A stretch of DNA of 43,008 bases from Actinomycetota bacterium (GCA_902810695.1 CADDYV010000029.1:1-43008), one strand, 5' to 3'. Positions 33,035 to 41,476 are shown, counted from the first letter of the stretch. Numbers and translations are program-made. Notes: generated from the sequence alone by a model not told the origin.

Positions 33035-33963
33035 TATCGGTCCGCGTGCCCGCGACCTCGGCGAACCTGGGTCCGGGCTTCGACGCGGTGGGACTCGCGC
33101 TCTCTTTGAGCACCAGGATCAGCCTCGACAGATCCCCGGAGCCGGTGGTCGAGGTCAGGGGTACGGGCGTAGACCTCATCCCGCACGGCCCCGAACACCC
33201 CGCCTACCGGGCGGCCCGCTTCGTCGCCGAGATGGTTGACGAGTCGGACGCGCACTTCCATCTCATCCAAGACAACTCCATCCCGCCCGCGCGGGGCCTG
33301 GGCGGGAGCGCGGCGGCACTCGTCGGGGGGGCGGTCGCCGCCAACGACCTGCTGGGACGTGCTCTGGCGGCGCCGGATCTCCTGAACCTGGTGTGCGAGC
33401 TAGACGGCCACCCCGACAACGCCGCCCCCGCGCTTCTGGGGGGGCTCGTGATCGGAACCCTCACCCCGGAGGGAATAAGCAGCGTCCGCCTTGAACCCAG
33501 AAACCTCAAGGTCGCCGTCGCCGTCCCCGACTTCGCCGTCTCGACCACCGCCGCCCGGCGGGCGCTGCCCGAGAAGGTCCCCCATCGCGACGCCGTCTTC
33601 AACGTGGGCCGCTCCGGGTTGCTCCTGGGGGCGCTGGCAACCGGCGAGTACCACCTGCTGCGGGTCGCGATGCAGGACCGGCTGCACCAGCCTTACCGCT
33701 CCCACCTGGTTCCCGGCCTGGAAAGCGTCATAGAGGCGGCGCTGGCGCAGGGAGCATACGGGGCCTCTCTCTCCGGCTCCGGCCCGACCGTTTTGGCCTT
33801 CACCCCCGAAAGACGCGCCTCCCGGATAGCCGCCGCGATGCGCGAGGCTTTCGAAGAGAGCGGGGTCGAGGCCAAAGCCTGGGCACTCGACGTGGACCTT
33901 ACGGGAGCCAGGGTCGAACCCCCAGAAGGGGTGCCTTCGCCAGGACTGGCTCCCGTTACTTGA
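33031..33963 (+). CDS. thrB: Homoserine kinase
   Basis: 310 residues, GHMP kinase. It has VRVPATSANLGPGFDAVGLA, the ATP loop PPARGLGGSAAALVGG, a central LDGHPDNAAPALLGGL and the C-terminal SLSGSGPTVLAF. It phosphorylates L-homoserine for ThrC. The GTG at 33031 overlaps the thrC stop by four bases. The last ~15 residues (EPPEGVPSPGLAPVT) are encoded by a large inverted repeat and are not typical of the family, so the natural C-terminus may have been extended. Confidence 0.95.
   Translation: MISVRVPATSANLGPGFDAVGLALSLSTRISLDRSPEPVVEVRGTGVDLIPHGPEHPAYRAARFVAEMVDESDAHFHLIQDNSIPPARGLGGSAAALVGGAVAANDLLGRALAAPDLLNLVCELDGHPDNAAPALLGGLVIGTLTPEGISSVRLEPRNLKVAVAVPDFAVSTTAARRALPEKVPHRDAVFNVGRSGLLLGALATGEYHLLRVAMQDRLHQPYRSHLVPGLESVIEAALAQGAYGASLSGSGPTVLAFTPERRASRIAAAMREAFEESGVEAKAWALDVDLTGARVEPPEGVPSPGLAPVT
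33903..33954 (+). other. Strong inverted repeat in the 3' end of thrB
   Basis: Perfect 9-bp arms, GGGAGCCAG (33903-33911) and CTGGCTCCC (33946-33954), enclose a 34-base loop with an inner CCCC/GGGG pair. It ends seven bases before the thrB stop codon. It lacks a T-run, so it may be an unusual terminator or mRNA-end structure. The following 33964-34225 stretch shows no gene. Confidence 0.5.
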
Positions 33964-34225
33964 GCCGCCAGATACTCCACTACCAGAATACCTCTTTCGG
34001 GTGAACAAAAATTCTACATTTGGGTGATGTGCGACGGCCTGCAGCCATGTACGATGTGTTTCAGGTGGTCGAAGCGGCAATCCCTCCCTCCCCGCTCTCG
34101 GCCACTCTTTCTTCATCCAAACGACTCCCGCGCAGGAAAAGAAAACGGTTCTTCTGCGTCGAGCACTCGTGGCGGCATAGACGCGGGTTCGAGACTCCCA
34201 GAGCGCGTAAAATCCCTTGCCGAGC

Positions 34226-34254
34226 TTGACAAATGGTTGCAAAGTGTTTAGTCT
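34226..34254 (+). promoter_or_regulatory. Promoter of the ilv-leu operon
   Basis: A perfect TTGACA (34226-34231) is followed, 17 bases later, by TAGTCT (34249-34254), which fits an actinobacterial TANNNT -10. Transcription would start near 34260 and yield a leader of about 275 bases before ilvB. Confidence 0.65.
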
Positions 34255-34287
34255 CCAGAACACTTGCAGGCGAGTGAGCGAGGACTC

Positions 34288-34455
34288 TTGAGCGAACTTT
34301 CTGAAGAGAAGCAGATCGAGAGCCCGGGGCACAGACCCAGCGTTTCTAGCTGGCTCACTCCCCCCATCCACCCGCGAGTATCCACGGTAGTCGTCCTACC
34401 CGCTCTACGACTAATTACCAGGGCGGGCCGGGACGGCGTCCTCCGGTCCGCCTAA
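34288..34455 (+). CDS. ilvB leader peptide (candidate)
   Basis: A 55-codon frame from TTG 34288 (CGAGGA just upstream; TTG 34264 is an in-frame alternative) to TAA 34453-34455. Its last third reads VSTVVVLPALRLITRAGRDG and is packed with Val, Leu and Ile codons, including three CTA leucine codons, which appear rare in neighbouring genes. The stop codon falls between two halves of competing RNA stems. This is the arrangement of a ribosome-stalling leader sensing branched-chain aminoacyl-tRNA. Initiation is the weak point: no ATG or GTG start is available in this frame. Confidence 0.5.
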   Translation: MSELSEEKQIESPGHRPSVSSWLTPPIHPRVSTVVVLPALRLITRAGRDGVLRSA

Positions 34456-34509
34456 AGCCGCAAGGCGGAGCAGCCTGCAGGCTCCGTTCTTCGGCCAGAG
34501 GTTTTCTTT
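34422..34509 (+). promoter_or_regulatory. ilvB transcription attenuator
   Basis: Four segments can pair as a chain. Segment 1 (34422-34431) pairs with 2 (34443-34452) through ten pairs including one G-U. Segment 2 (TCCGCC 34447-34452) also pairs perfectly with 3 (GGCGGA 34464-34469). Segment 3 (CGGAGC 34466-34471) pairs with 4 (GCTCCG 34481-34486). Pyrimidine-rich TTCTT and TTTTCTTTT (34502-34510) follow. Segment 1 lies directly after the Val/Leu/Ile codons of the leader frame. Stalling there would free 2 to pair with 3 and prevent the 3:4 stem. The 3:4 terminator U-tract is weak, so translation-level control remains possible. Confidence 0.6.
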
Positions 34510-34537
34510 TCAACCAGAGCTAGAAGATGGGAGCACC

Positions 34538-36247
34538 GTGGAGAACACCGCTTATCAGATCGAATACCAGCCGCGAACCGGCAGCGAGGCTATATGCGAG
34601 GCGCTCCTGGATGAGGGGGTCGAGCACCTCTTCGGGTATCCGGGAGGTGCGATCATGCCTTTCTACGACGCTCTGCCGGATTATCCGCTAAAGCACATCT
34701 TGGTTCGGCACGAGCAGGCCGCCGCCCACGCCGCCGACGGCTACGCCCGCGCCAGCGGCAGGGTCGGGGTGTGCGTGGCGACCAGCGGTCCGGGGGCGAC
34801 GAACCTGGTTACCGGGCTCGCCACGGCGCAGATGGACTCGGTCCCGGTGGTGGCGATCACAGGCCAGGTCGGGCGCGCGGCGATGGGCAAGGACTCCTTC
34901 CAGGAGACGAACGTGATGGGCATGACCCTGCCGTTCACCAAGCACTCCTTCCTGGTCGAGGACCCGGATGAGCTCTACCCGACGGTGCGGCGGGCCTTCG
35001 CCATAGCCCGCTCCGGCAGGCCGGGTCCGGTCCTGATAGACATCCCCAAGGATGTCCAGGCCGCCGCGTGCGAGAGCGAGAACGGATACCGGCGTTTGCG
35101 GGAGGTGGATCCCCCGGTCTCCGGCCCGGCGCTCGAAGCGGCGGCGACGCTTCTCAGGAAGGCGAAACGGCCCCTCATCCTGGCCGGGCACGGGGTTACG
35201 ATATCGGGGGCCGAGAGGGAGCTCATGCTGCTCGCCGAGAAGACCGGAGCGCCGGTTGTAACCACCCTGCTCGGCATCAGCGCGTTCCCGGAGGACCACC
35301 CGCTCTACCTCGGGTGGCCGGGGATGCACGGCCAGGCGAGCGTGAACCGGGCGATAGACCGCTCGGATCTGCTGTTCGCTATCGGGATGCGCTTCGACGA
35401 CAGGATCACCGGCGACCCCAGGCGGTTCGCTCCCAACGCCAAAATCGTGCACGTTGACGTTGACCCTTCGGAGCTCGGCAAGGTCGTAAAGCCCACCGTC
35501 GGCATAGCGGCGGACGCGAAGGCCGCTATGCGCAGCGTCCTCGGCTATCTGAAGGAAGTCCCGGACGAATGCTTCCGCGACCGGGCGGCCTGGCGCGAGG
35601 AACTCCGGCGGAGCCAGGAGCCGGAGAAGAGACGCGAGGACGCCGCGCGGGGCGAGTACGGTCCGATCCGGATCCTGGACGCCATCAAAGCCGCCGCCGG
35701 AGAAGAGGTGCGCCTCGTCACCGACGTGGGCCAGCATCAGATGTGGGCCGCGCAGTTCTTCAAGTTCACCAGGCGCAACAGCCACATAACTTCGGGCGGA
35801 CTGGGGACGATGGGCTTCGCGCTGCCCGCGGCGATGGGCGTGGCGTTCGCCTACCCCGGAGAGCCGGTGTGGGTCGTCGCCGGGGACGGGGGCTTCCAGA
35901 TGAACCTCCAGGAGCTCGCCACCATCCGGGACTTCGGGCTCGACATCAAGGTCGCCATCCTCAACAACGGCTACCTCGGTATGGTGCGCCAGTGGCAGGA
36001 GTTCTTCCACAACCGCCGCTACTCGGAGACCCCGATCACCGGCCCCGACTACGAAACTTTAGCCGCCTCCTACGGGCTCACCGGAAAGACGGTGCGCCCC
36101 GGCGACGACGTGGAAGAGGCCGTGCGGTGGGCCGAGGAGCAGGAAGGATGCGCCATACTCGACTTCCACATAGACCCGGAGGCCAACGTCTACCCCATGA
36201 TCCCCTCCGGCATGAGCGTTAACGAGATGATCGAGGAAGATGACTGA
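34538..36247 (+). CDS. ilvB: Acetolactate synthase large subunit
   Basis: 569 residues, thiamine-diphosphate/FAD enzyme. It makes acetolactate and acetohydroxybutyrate, the first common step to Val, Leu and Ile. It has LFGYPGGAIMPFYDAL, the catalytic-glutamate region VRHEQAAAHAADGYARASG, ATSGPGATNLVTG, and the ThDP/Mg motif GDGGFQMNLQELATI with LNNGYLGMVRQWQEFF. GTG 34538 is preceded by GGGAG. It heads the ilvBNCE-leuAB-cimA run and overlaps ilvN by eight bases. The leader upstream suggests attenuation by branched-chain amino acids. Confidence 0.97.
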   Translation: MENTAYQIEYQPRTGSEAICEALLDEGVEHLFGYPGGAIMPFYDALPDYPLKHILVRHEQAAAHAADGYARASGRVGVCVATSGPGATNLVTGLATAQMDSVPVVAITGQVGRAAMGKDSFQETNVMGMTLPFTKHSFLVEDPDELYPTVRRAFAIARSGRPGPVLIDIPKDVQAAACESENGYRRLREVDPPVSGPALEAAATLLRKAKRPLILAGHGVTISGAERELMLLAEKTGAPVVTTLLGISAFPEDHPLYLGWPGMHGQASVNRAIDRSDLLFAIGMRFDDRITGDPRRFAPNAKIVHVDVDPSELGKVVKPTVGIAADAKAAMRSVLGYLKEVPDECFRDRAAWREELRRSQEPEKRREDAARGEYGPIRILDAIKAAAGEEVRLVTDVGQHQMWAAQFFKFTRRNSHITSGGLGTMGFALPAAMGVAFAYPGEPVWVVAGDGGFQMNLQELATIRDFGLDIKVAILNNGYLGMVRQWQEFFHNRRYSETPITGPDYETLAASYGLTGKTVRPGDDVEEAVRWAEEQEGCAILDFHIDPEANVYPMIPSGMSVNEMIEEDD

Positions 36248-36704
36248 GGCCACCGTGGCGACGTGCGCCCTGAGCGCGCGTTTTAGCGGCGGGATGCAGG
36301 CCCTGAGCAGACTCCTCACGATGATGCAGGGCAAGAGGATGCCGGTCTTGAACCTCTGCGTGGGCCGCGAGGCCGGTCCGGAGAGCGGGGTGATGAGGGC
36401 CACCATCCTGCTCGGCTGTCCGCCGGAGATGGCGCGCCGGTACGTGGCGCTCCTCTCCGCGCTCGAAGACGTAGAAGAGGTCGAGGTCGCAGACAGCACG
36501 GTAGAGGTCGTGCTGTCGAGTGTGGATGGAGATGAGTGGCGGGATCTGGCATCGCGTTCGGGAGTCGAAGCGGTGGAGTGCAGCGGCACGGTCGTCGCCT
36601 CGGGTGAGCCGGGGAAAGTGGAGGCGTGGCTCGCCGCGCTCGGTGATAGAGTAGAAGATGCGGTGCGGCTCGGGCCGGTGGCCCGACCGGAAGGAGGAGT
36701 TTAG
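36240..36704 (+). CDS. ilvN: Divergent acetolactate synthase small subunit (ACT-type)
   Basis: 154 residues between ilvB and ilvC, where the regulatory subunit is expected. The N-terminal part can be read as a degenerate ACT domain (VATCALSARFSGGMQALSRL, then RATILLGCP). It lacks the usual HTLSVLVENKPGVLARV start and the GFNIESL motif. A second beta-alpha-beta segment (ALEDVEEVEVADSTVEVVL) follows. The ATG at 36240 overlaps the ilvB stop by eight bases, consistent with 1:1 coupling. It is named ilvN on position and overall fold pattern. Valine sensitivity cannot be inferred because the allosteric loop is altered. Confidence 0.65.
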   Translation: MTEATVATCALSARFSGGMQALSRLLTMMQGKRMPVLNLCVGREAGPESGVMRATILLGCPPEMARRYVALLSALEDVEEVEVADSTVEVVLSSVDGDEWRDLASRSGVEAVECSGTVVASGEPGKVEAWLAALGDRVEDAVRLGPVARPEGGV

Positions 36705-37718
36705 ATGGCTCGCGTATACCGTGAAGGGGATATTGGAAACGAGATCACACGTCGCAAGGTCGCCGTGCTGGGTTTCGGCAGCCAGGGCCACGCCCACGCG
36801 CTCAACCTCAAGGACTCCGGTTGCGACGTCACCGTCGGGCTCTACGAAGGCTCGGGAAGCTGGAAGCGGGCCGAGAACGAGGGCCTGCGGGTAACGACCA
36901 TCGCCGAGGCCGCGCGGGAGGCGGACGTGGTGATGATGCTCCTTCCCGACGAGCGGCAGCCTCCCGTATTCGAGCGCGAGGTCGCGCCGAACCTCTCCGA
37001 AGGAGACCTCATGCTCTTCGCCCACGGCTTCAATGTCCACTTCAACCAGGTGAACGTCCCGCCGGAGGTGGATCTGGGGCTCGTCGCCCCGAAAGGTCCG
37101 GGGCACGTGCTGCGGCGACTCTATGTCGAGGGCAAGGGGATGCCGGCGCTCTTCGCGGTCGGGAACGACGCTTCGGGAGGAGCGCGAGACCTCATCCTCT
37201 CCTACGCCCGCGGCATCGGGTGCGCGAAGGCTGGGGTGCTGGAGACGAGCTTCGCCGAGGAGACGGAGACCGATCTCTTCGGCGAGCAGGCCGTTCTGTG
37301 CGGCGGTCTCTCCGCCCTGCTCAAAGCGGGTTTCGAGACCCTGGTGGATGCGGGCTACCAGCCGGAGCTGGCCTACTACGAGTGCGTCAACGAGCTGAAG
37401 CTGATCGTGGACCTCATCTACGAGGGCGGGCTGGCCGGGATGCGCTACTCCATCTCCAACACCGCCGAGTACGGGGACTACACCGCCGGTCCGAAGCTCA
37501 TAGACGACTCCGTAAAAGAGCGGATGCGCGGATTGCTGACGGACATCCAGAGCGGAAAGTTCGCCAAAGAGTGGGTGCTGGAGAACCAGGCCGGGACGCC
37601 GAGCTTCCGGGCGATGCGCCGCCGCGAGGCCGAGTCGCAGGTCGAGAAAGTGGGAGCGGAGTTGAGGGCGCTCGCCGCGGAAGGCGTCGAAGCGCCCGCA
37701 GGAGGTGATGCGCGGTGA
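36705..37718 (+). CDS. ilvC: Ketol-acid reductoisomerase (class I)
   Basis: 337 residues. It has the Rossmann loop [20 protein letters not shown], cofactor loop [56 protein letters not shown], and the C-terminal knotted domain with [16 protein letters not shown] and [19 protein letters not shown]. It isomerises and reduces acetolactate with NAD(P)H. The serines of GSGSW suggest NADPH. The residue usually Arg after GL is Tyr here, so cofactor preference is uncertain. ATG 36705 directly follows the ilvN stop and has AAGGAGGAG upstream. Confidence 0.97.
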   Translation: MARVYREGDIGNEITRRKVAVLGFGSQGHAHALNLKDSGCDVTVGLYEGSGSWKRAENEGLRVTTIAEAAREADVVMMLLPDERQPPVFEREVAPNLSEGDLMLFAHGFNVHFNQVNVPPEVDLGLVAPKGPGHVLRRLYVEGKGMPALFAVGNDASGGARDLILSYARGIGCAKAGVLETSFAEETETDLFGEQAVLCGGLSALLKAGFETLVDAGYQPELAYYECVNELKLIVDLIYEGGLAGMRYSISNTAEYGDYTAGPKLIDDSVKERMRGLLTDIQSGKFAKEWVLENQAGTPSFRAMRRREAESQVEKVGAELRALAAEGVEAPAGGDAR

Positions 37719-38671
37719 GCCGCAAGGGTTTCGGGTCTTCAGGCGAGGAGTGGTGCTATCATGGGGGCGAGCTAGTCAGGATGGGGGACGTCCGCCTCTC
37801 CCCCGCCACCCACGCGCTCAACTACGGCACGGGCGTCTTCGAGGGCATCCGGGCGTACTGGAACGAGAGCAAGGGAACGCTGCAGGTCCTGAAGCTGAGG
37901 GAGCACTACGAGCGGTTCGAGAAGTCCTGCCGCATCCTGCACATAGAGCTTCCGCACTCGGTTGACGAGCTGTGCGACATCACGCTGGAGATCCTCAAGC
38001 GCAACGCCCCCAGGGAGGACACCTACATCCGGCCCCTGGCGTACAAGGGCGCCGAAGTAGTGGGGGTGAAGCTCCAGTTGCCCCCGGAACTCTCGATCTA
38101 CACGGTTCCGATGGGCAACTACGTGGAGCTTACGGGATTGCGCTGCTGCATCTCTTCCTGGCGGCGTACCCCGGACAACGCGATTCCCGCCCGCGCCAAG
38201 CTCACGGGCTCCTACATCAACACGGCGCTTGCGGTGGATGCGGCGCACCGGGCGGGCTACGACGAGGCGATCTTCCTGACCCACGATGGATACGTCTCGG
38301 AGGCGAGCGCGGCGAACATCTTCCTGATCCGCAAGGGACAGCTCATCACGCCGGACGTTACCGCAGACATCCTGGAAGGCATCACCCGCGACTCGGTCAT
38401 GGAGCTCGCGGCGAAGGAGCTCGGGATGCAGACCGTGGAGCGCCGGGTGGGACGGACCGAGCTCTACGCCGCCGACGAGGTCTTCCTGACGGGGACGGGG
38501 TTCCAGATCGCACCCGTCACCGAGATAGACGACCGCCCGGTGGGGACGGGTAAGATCGGCCCGGTAGCGGAGAAGTTGCAGGAGATGTACTTCCGGGCGG
38601 CGCGCGGCGAGTGGCCCGAGTACGAGCACTGGACCGTGGCCGTCGAGGTTGCGCATCAGGCGGCGAGATGA
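37715..38671 (+). CDS. ilvE: Branched-chain amino acid aminotransferase
   Basis: 318 residues, fold-type IV PLP enzyme. It has [66 protein letters not shown] (Schiff-base Lys in AKLTGSY), [20 protein letters not shown] and [10 protein letters not shown]. It transaminates the keto acids of Val, Leu and Ile. The GTG at 37715 overlaps the ilvC stop (GTGA). The 196-base gap that follows is the leuA leader. Confidence 0.96.
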   Translation: MSRKGFGSSGEEWCYHGGELVRMGDVRLSPATHALNYGTGVFEGIRAYWNESKGTLQVLKLREHYERFEKSCRILHIELPHSVDELCDITLEILKRNAPREDTYIRPLAYKGAEVVGVKLQLPPELSIYTVPMGNYVELTGLRCCISSWRRTPDNAIPARAKLTGSYINTALAVDAAHRAGYDEAIFLTHDGYVSEASAANIFLIRKGQLITPDVTADILEGITRDSVMELAAKELGMQTVERRVGRTELYAADEVFLTGTGFQIAPVTEIDDRPVGTGKIGPVAEKLQEMYFRAARGEWPEYEHWTVAVEVAHQAAR

Positions 38672-38677
38672 GATACT
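38649..38677 (+). promoter_or_regulatory. Possible internal promoter for leuA
   Basis: TTGCGC (38649-38654) and GATACT (38672-38677) are spaced by 17 bases at the end of ilvE. The predicted start near 38684 would begin the leuA leader. The match to consensus is weak. Transcription could equally continue from ilvB. Confidence 0.3.
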
Positions 38678-38710
38678 GCCGCACCGCATGAGAGGTGAGC
38701 TGCTGACATC

Positions 38711-38782
38711 TTGATCTTCTCTCTCAACATCCTACGACTAACCAGGGTGGTCGCCGGGCGAATTACCGGCCCCGGCCTCTAG
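38711..38782 (+). CDS. leuA leader peptide (candidate)
   Basis: A 23-codon frame from TTG 38711 to TAG 38780-38782, preceded by GAGGTGAG. It reads LIFSLNILRLTRVVAGRITG and then PGL: four Leu codons after the start (two of them CTA), three Ile and two Val. The LRLTR stretch and its DNA (CTACGACTAA..CCAGGG) are shared with the ilvB leader frame. Its GTG-GTC codons form one arm of the downstream antiterminator. It is likely translated for regulation only. The non-ATG start is the main doubt. Confidence 0.55.
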   Translation: MIFSLNILRLTRVVAGRITGPGL

Positions 38783-38831
38783 CGTCGGGTCTCTGCCAGG
38801 CTCAGCGGCCACCAAAAACCAGCCGCTTTTT
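38746..38831 (+). promoter_or_regulatory. leuA transcription attenuator (antiterminator/terminator)
   Basis: GGTGGTCGC (38746-38754, inside the leader frame) can pair over nine positions, one G-U, with GCGGCCACC (38805-38813). AGCGGC (38804-38809) can instead pair with GCCGCT (38822-38827), followed by a five-T run (38827-38831): a rho-independent terminator. The two stems share 38805-38809 and exclude each other. A further GCCGGG/CCCGGC stem (38753-38758, 38771-38776) competes early. Ribosome position on the leader frame would choose between them. Confidence 0.7.
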
Positions 38832-38867
38832 CAAAAAATTACAACGATCGTAGGAGGTTGAGAGACA

Positions 38868-40400
38868 ATGCGCCGCGTACAGATTTTCGATACGACCCTG
38901 CGGGACGGGGAGCAGTCGCCGGGGATATCGCTCTCGGTAGAGGAGAAAGTGGAGATCGCCCACCAGCTCGCGCGTCTTGCGGTGGATGTGATCGAAGCCG
39001 GATTTCCCATCACCTCGGAGGGCGATTTCGAGTCCGTAAGCCGGATCGCCTCGGAGGTAAAGGGTCCTACAATCGCCGGGCTCGCCCGCATCCACGACGC
39101 GGACATCGAACGCGCCTGGGAAGCCGTTAAGTGGTCCGAGAGACCGCGCATCCACACCTTCGTCGGGACCTCAGATCTGCACATCGAGCACCAGATGCGC
39201 TCCAACCGCGAGGACATCCTGGAGCGGACCGGAGAGGCCGTGCGGCTCGCCAGCTCGCTGTGCTCCGATGTGGAGTTCTCGCCGATGGACGCCACCCGCA
39301 CCGACATCGGCTACCTGGCGGAGATAGTGGCCGCCGCGGTCGAGGCCGGAGCAGACGTCATAAACATCGCCGACACCGTCGGGTACACGACGCCCGCGGA
39401 GTTCGCCGCGTTTTTGAAGGATCTCCAGGAGCGGGTCCCGGGCCTGAAGGACCGCGTCCTCTCGGTGCACTGCCACGACGATCTGGGGATGGCGGTCGCC
39501 AACTCCCTCGCGGGGGTCGAGGTCGGGGCCACGCAGGTCGAGGTCGCCGTCAACGGCATCGGGGAGCGCGCCGGAAACGCTTCGCTGGAGGAGGTCGTCA
39601 TGGCGCTCGTAACGCGCGGCGACTACTACGGCGTCGAGGTAGGCACGAACACGCGCCAGCTCGCCAATACTTCCCGATTGGTCTCCAACATGACCGGCTA
39701 CGAGGTGCCGCCGAACAAGGCGATCGTGGGCCGCAACGCGTTCCTGCACGAGTCGGGCATCCACCAGGACGGGGTGCTCAAAGACCGCCGCACGTTCGAG
39801 ATCATGAAGCAGGCGGATGTGGGGCTCGAAGGCTCCAACATCTTCCTCGGCAAGCACTCGGGCCGCCACGCCCTGAAGGAGGCGCTGGAGGAACTCGGCT
39901 ACACCGTCGAGGGCGAGGTCCTCAAGCGCGCCTTCCAGCGGTTCAAGGAGATCGCCGACCACAAGAAGACCGTAACCGCTGCCGACCTCGAAGCGATAGC
40001 CGCCGACGAGGTAGGGTCGTTCGAGGGTAAGTTCGTGCTGGAGTCGTTCCGGGTCGTTGCGGCGACCGGGCGCCAGAGCCGGGCAGCGGTCACCATCTCG
40101 CACGAGAACCACGGGACGTTCGAGGCCGAGGCCGAAGGCGAGGGTCCGGTAGACGCCGTCTTCAACGCCATAGACTCGGCGACGAACATCAAGGGCCGCC
40201 TGACGGACTTCAGGATAGACGCCGTAACCGGCGGCAAGGACGCCCTCGGCGAGGTGCGGGTCATGGTCGAGTTCGAGGGCCGGGAGTACGCAGGACGCGG
40301 GCTCTCGCAGGACGTGGTCGAGGCGGCGGCCAGGGCCTACGTACGGGCGGTAAACGTGTACGCGGGCAGCCGGGTGGGGGCCGAATGGGTAGCCAGGTAG
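38868..40400 (+). CDS. leuA: 2-isopropylmalate synthase
   Basis: 510 residues. It condenses acetyl-CoA with 2-ketoisovalerate, the first leucine-specific step. It has [40 protein letters not shown], the metal-binding [40 protein letters not shown] and [20 protein letters not shown]. It ends with the C-terminal leucine-binding regulatory domain (about 390-500: [20 protein letters not shown]). ATG 38868 has AGGAGG upstream. Two levels of control by leucine are likely: feedback by the C-terminal domain and attenuation in the leader. Confidence 0.97.
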   Translation: MRRVQIFDTTLRDGEQSPGISLSVEEKVEIAHQLARLAVDVIEAGFPITSEGDFESVSRIASEVKGPTIAGLARIHDADIERAWEAVKWSERPRIHTFVGTSDLHIEHQMRSNREDILERTGEAVRLASSLCSDVEFSPMDATRTDIGYLAEIVAAAVEAGADVINIADTVGYTTPAEFAAFLKDLQERVPGLKDRVLSVHCHDDLGMAVANSLAGVEVGATQVEVAVNGIGERAGNASLEEVVMALVTRGDYYGVEVGTNTRQLANTSRLVSNMTGYEVPPNKAIVGRNAFLHESGIHQDGVLKDRRTFEIMKQADVGLEGSNIFLGKHSGRHALKEALEELGYTVEGEVLKRAFQRFKEIADHKKTVTAADLEAIAADEVGSFEGKFVLESFRVVAATGRQSRAAVTISHENHGTFEAEAEGEGPVDAVFNAIDSATNIKGRLTDFRIDAVTGGKDALGEVRVMVEFEGREYAGRGLSQDVVEAAARAYVRAVNVYAGSRVGAEWVAR

Positions 40401-41476
40401 AGCCCCGCGCCTTCGACATCCTGCTCCTGCCGGGCGACGGCATCGGCCCGGAGGTGATCGGGGCCGCCCGCGAGGTGGCGGACGCGGCAGCAGAGAAGTT
40501 CGGGATAGAGCTGGCCTACGAGGAGCGCGATATCGGGGCCACCGCCATCCGCTCGACCGGCGAGCCGGTAGCAGAGGAGACGCTGGCGCGGGCCAAGGAA
40601 TCCGACGCCGTCCTGTTCGGAGCGGTCGGCCACCCGGACTTCGACGGGAGCACGGTGCGCCCGGAGGCGGGCCTGCTCGCCCTGCGCCGGGCGCTGGGAG
40701 CGTTCGCCAACCTGCGTCCGGTCGCGGCCATCCCATCGCTACTCTCCGCCTCGACGCTGAAGAAAGAGGTCGTCGAGGATGTGGACCTTCTGATCATCAG
40801 GGAGCTTACCGGCGGTATCTACTTCGGCGAGAAGGAGGAGGCAGACTCCGGCGGAAATCGGGCCAGCGACGTGTGCGAGTACACGCGCGAGGAGATCGAG
40901 CGCGTGGCGAGGGTCGCATTCGACGCGGCGCGGCTGCGCAAAGAACACGTAACCTCGGTGGACAAGATGAACATCCTGGCCACGAGTCGTTTGTGGCGGG
41001 CCGTCGTCGAGGAGGTTGCACAGGAGTACCCGGACGTGGAGCTGGACCATCTTCTGGTGGACGCGGCGGCGATGTTTTTGATCCGGGAGCCCAAGAGGTT
41101 CGATGTGATCCTGACGGAGAACATGTTCGGCGACATTCTCTCTGATGAGGCGGCGATGCTCCCCGGCTCGATGGGGATGCTGCCGAGCGCCTCGCTGGGA
41201 GAACCGGGGTCCGCGGGCATCTTCGAGCCGGTTCACGGCACAGCCCCGGACATCGCCGGGAGCGGCAAGGCCAACCCCTACGCGGCCATCCTCTCGGCGG
41301 CGATGATGTTCCGCTACGCGCTAGATCTCCCGGACGTTGCCGCAGCCATCGAGCAGGGAGTGTCGGGTGCGCTCGAAGCCGGGGTTCTCACGCCGGATCT
41401 CGGCGGGGAAGCGACGACCACCGAGGCGACGCGGGCCGTGATCGAACGCCTATCAGCAGGAACTTCGCAGGCATGA
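40385..41476 (+). CDS. leuB: 3-isopropylmalate dehydrogenase
   Basis: 363 residues. It has ILLLPGDGIGPEVIGAAREV, LLALRRALGAFANLRPV, RELTGGIYFGEKEE, the catalytic VTSVDKMNILATSRLW region, VILTENMFGDILSDEAAMLP and the NAD(P)-binding FEPVHGTAPDIAGSGKANPY. It oxidatively decarboxylates 3-isopropylmalate with NAD+. The ATG at 40385 overlaps the leuA stop by 16 bases. leuC and leuD are not in the window. Confidence 0.96.
   Translation: MGSQVEPRAFDILLLPGDGIGPEVIGAAREVADAAAEKFGIELAYEERDIGATAIRSTGEPVAEETLARAKESDAVLFGAVGHPDFDGSTVRPEAGLLALRRALGAFANLRPVAAIPSLLSASTLKKEVVEDVDLLIIRELTGGIYFGEKEEADSGGNRASDVCEYTREEIERVARVAFDAARLRKEHVTSVDKMNILATSRLWRAVVEEVAQEYPDVELDHLLVDAAAMFLIREPKRFDVILTENMFGDILSDEAAMLPGSMGMLPSASLGEPGSAGIFEPVHGTAPDIAGSGKANPYAAILSAAMMFRYALDLPDVAAAIEQGVSGALEAGVLTPDLGGEATTTEATRAVIERLSAGTSQA

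Noticed and set aside
33903-33954. tRNA or tmRNA fragment on the minus strand (GGTTCGACCC with a 9-bp outer stem)
   Set aside because: Only 52 bases between the arms, with no anticodon or D-arm. Kept only as an inverted repeat.
34183-34199. T-loop-like GGTTCGAGAC upstream of ilvB, possible tRNA
   Set aside because: The 5-bp T-stem does not pair, and no D-arm, anticodon arm or acceptor stem can be drawn around it.
34020-34251. Two overlapping plus-strand frames of 69-75 codons upstream of the ilv promoter
   Set aside because: No Shine-Dalgarno, no recognisable motif, and both run into the TTGACA promoter. Treated as non-coding.
34260-34537. T-box riboswitch in the ilvB leader
   Set aside because: No GGGTGG-type T-box sequence or specifier-loop stem was seen; the leader-peptide model fits better.
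34688-36010. Long minus-strand open frame opposite ilvB
   Set aside because: Shadow of ilvB; the ilvB cofactor motifs are intact on the plus strand.
38688-38714. ATG mini-frame encoding MRGELLTS before the leuA leader
   Set aside because: Contains only two Leu codons and ends before the pairing segments. The TTG frame at 38711 explains the conserved block better, though the mini-frame could be coupled to it.
39171-40736. Long minus-strand open frame opposite leuA/leuB
   Set aside because: Shadow of codon-biased conserved genes; no motif, and it crosses the leuA-leuB boundary.
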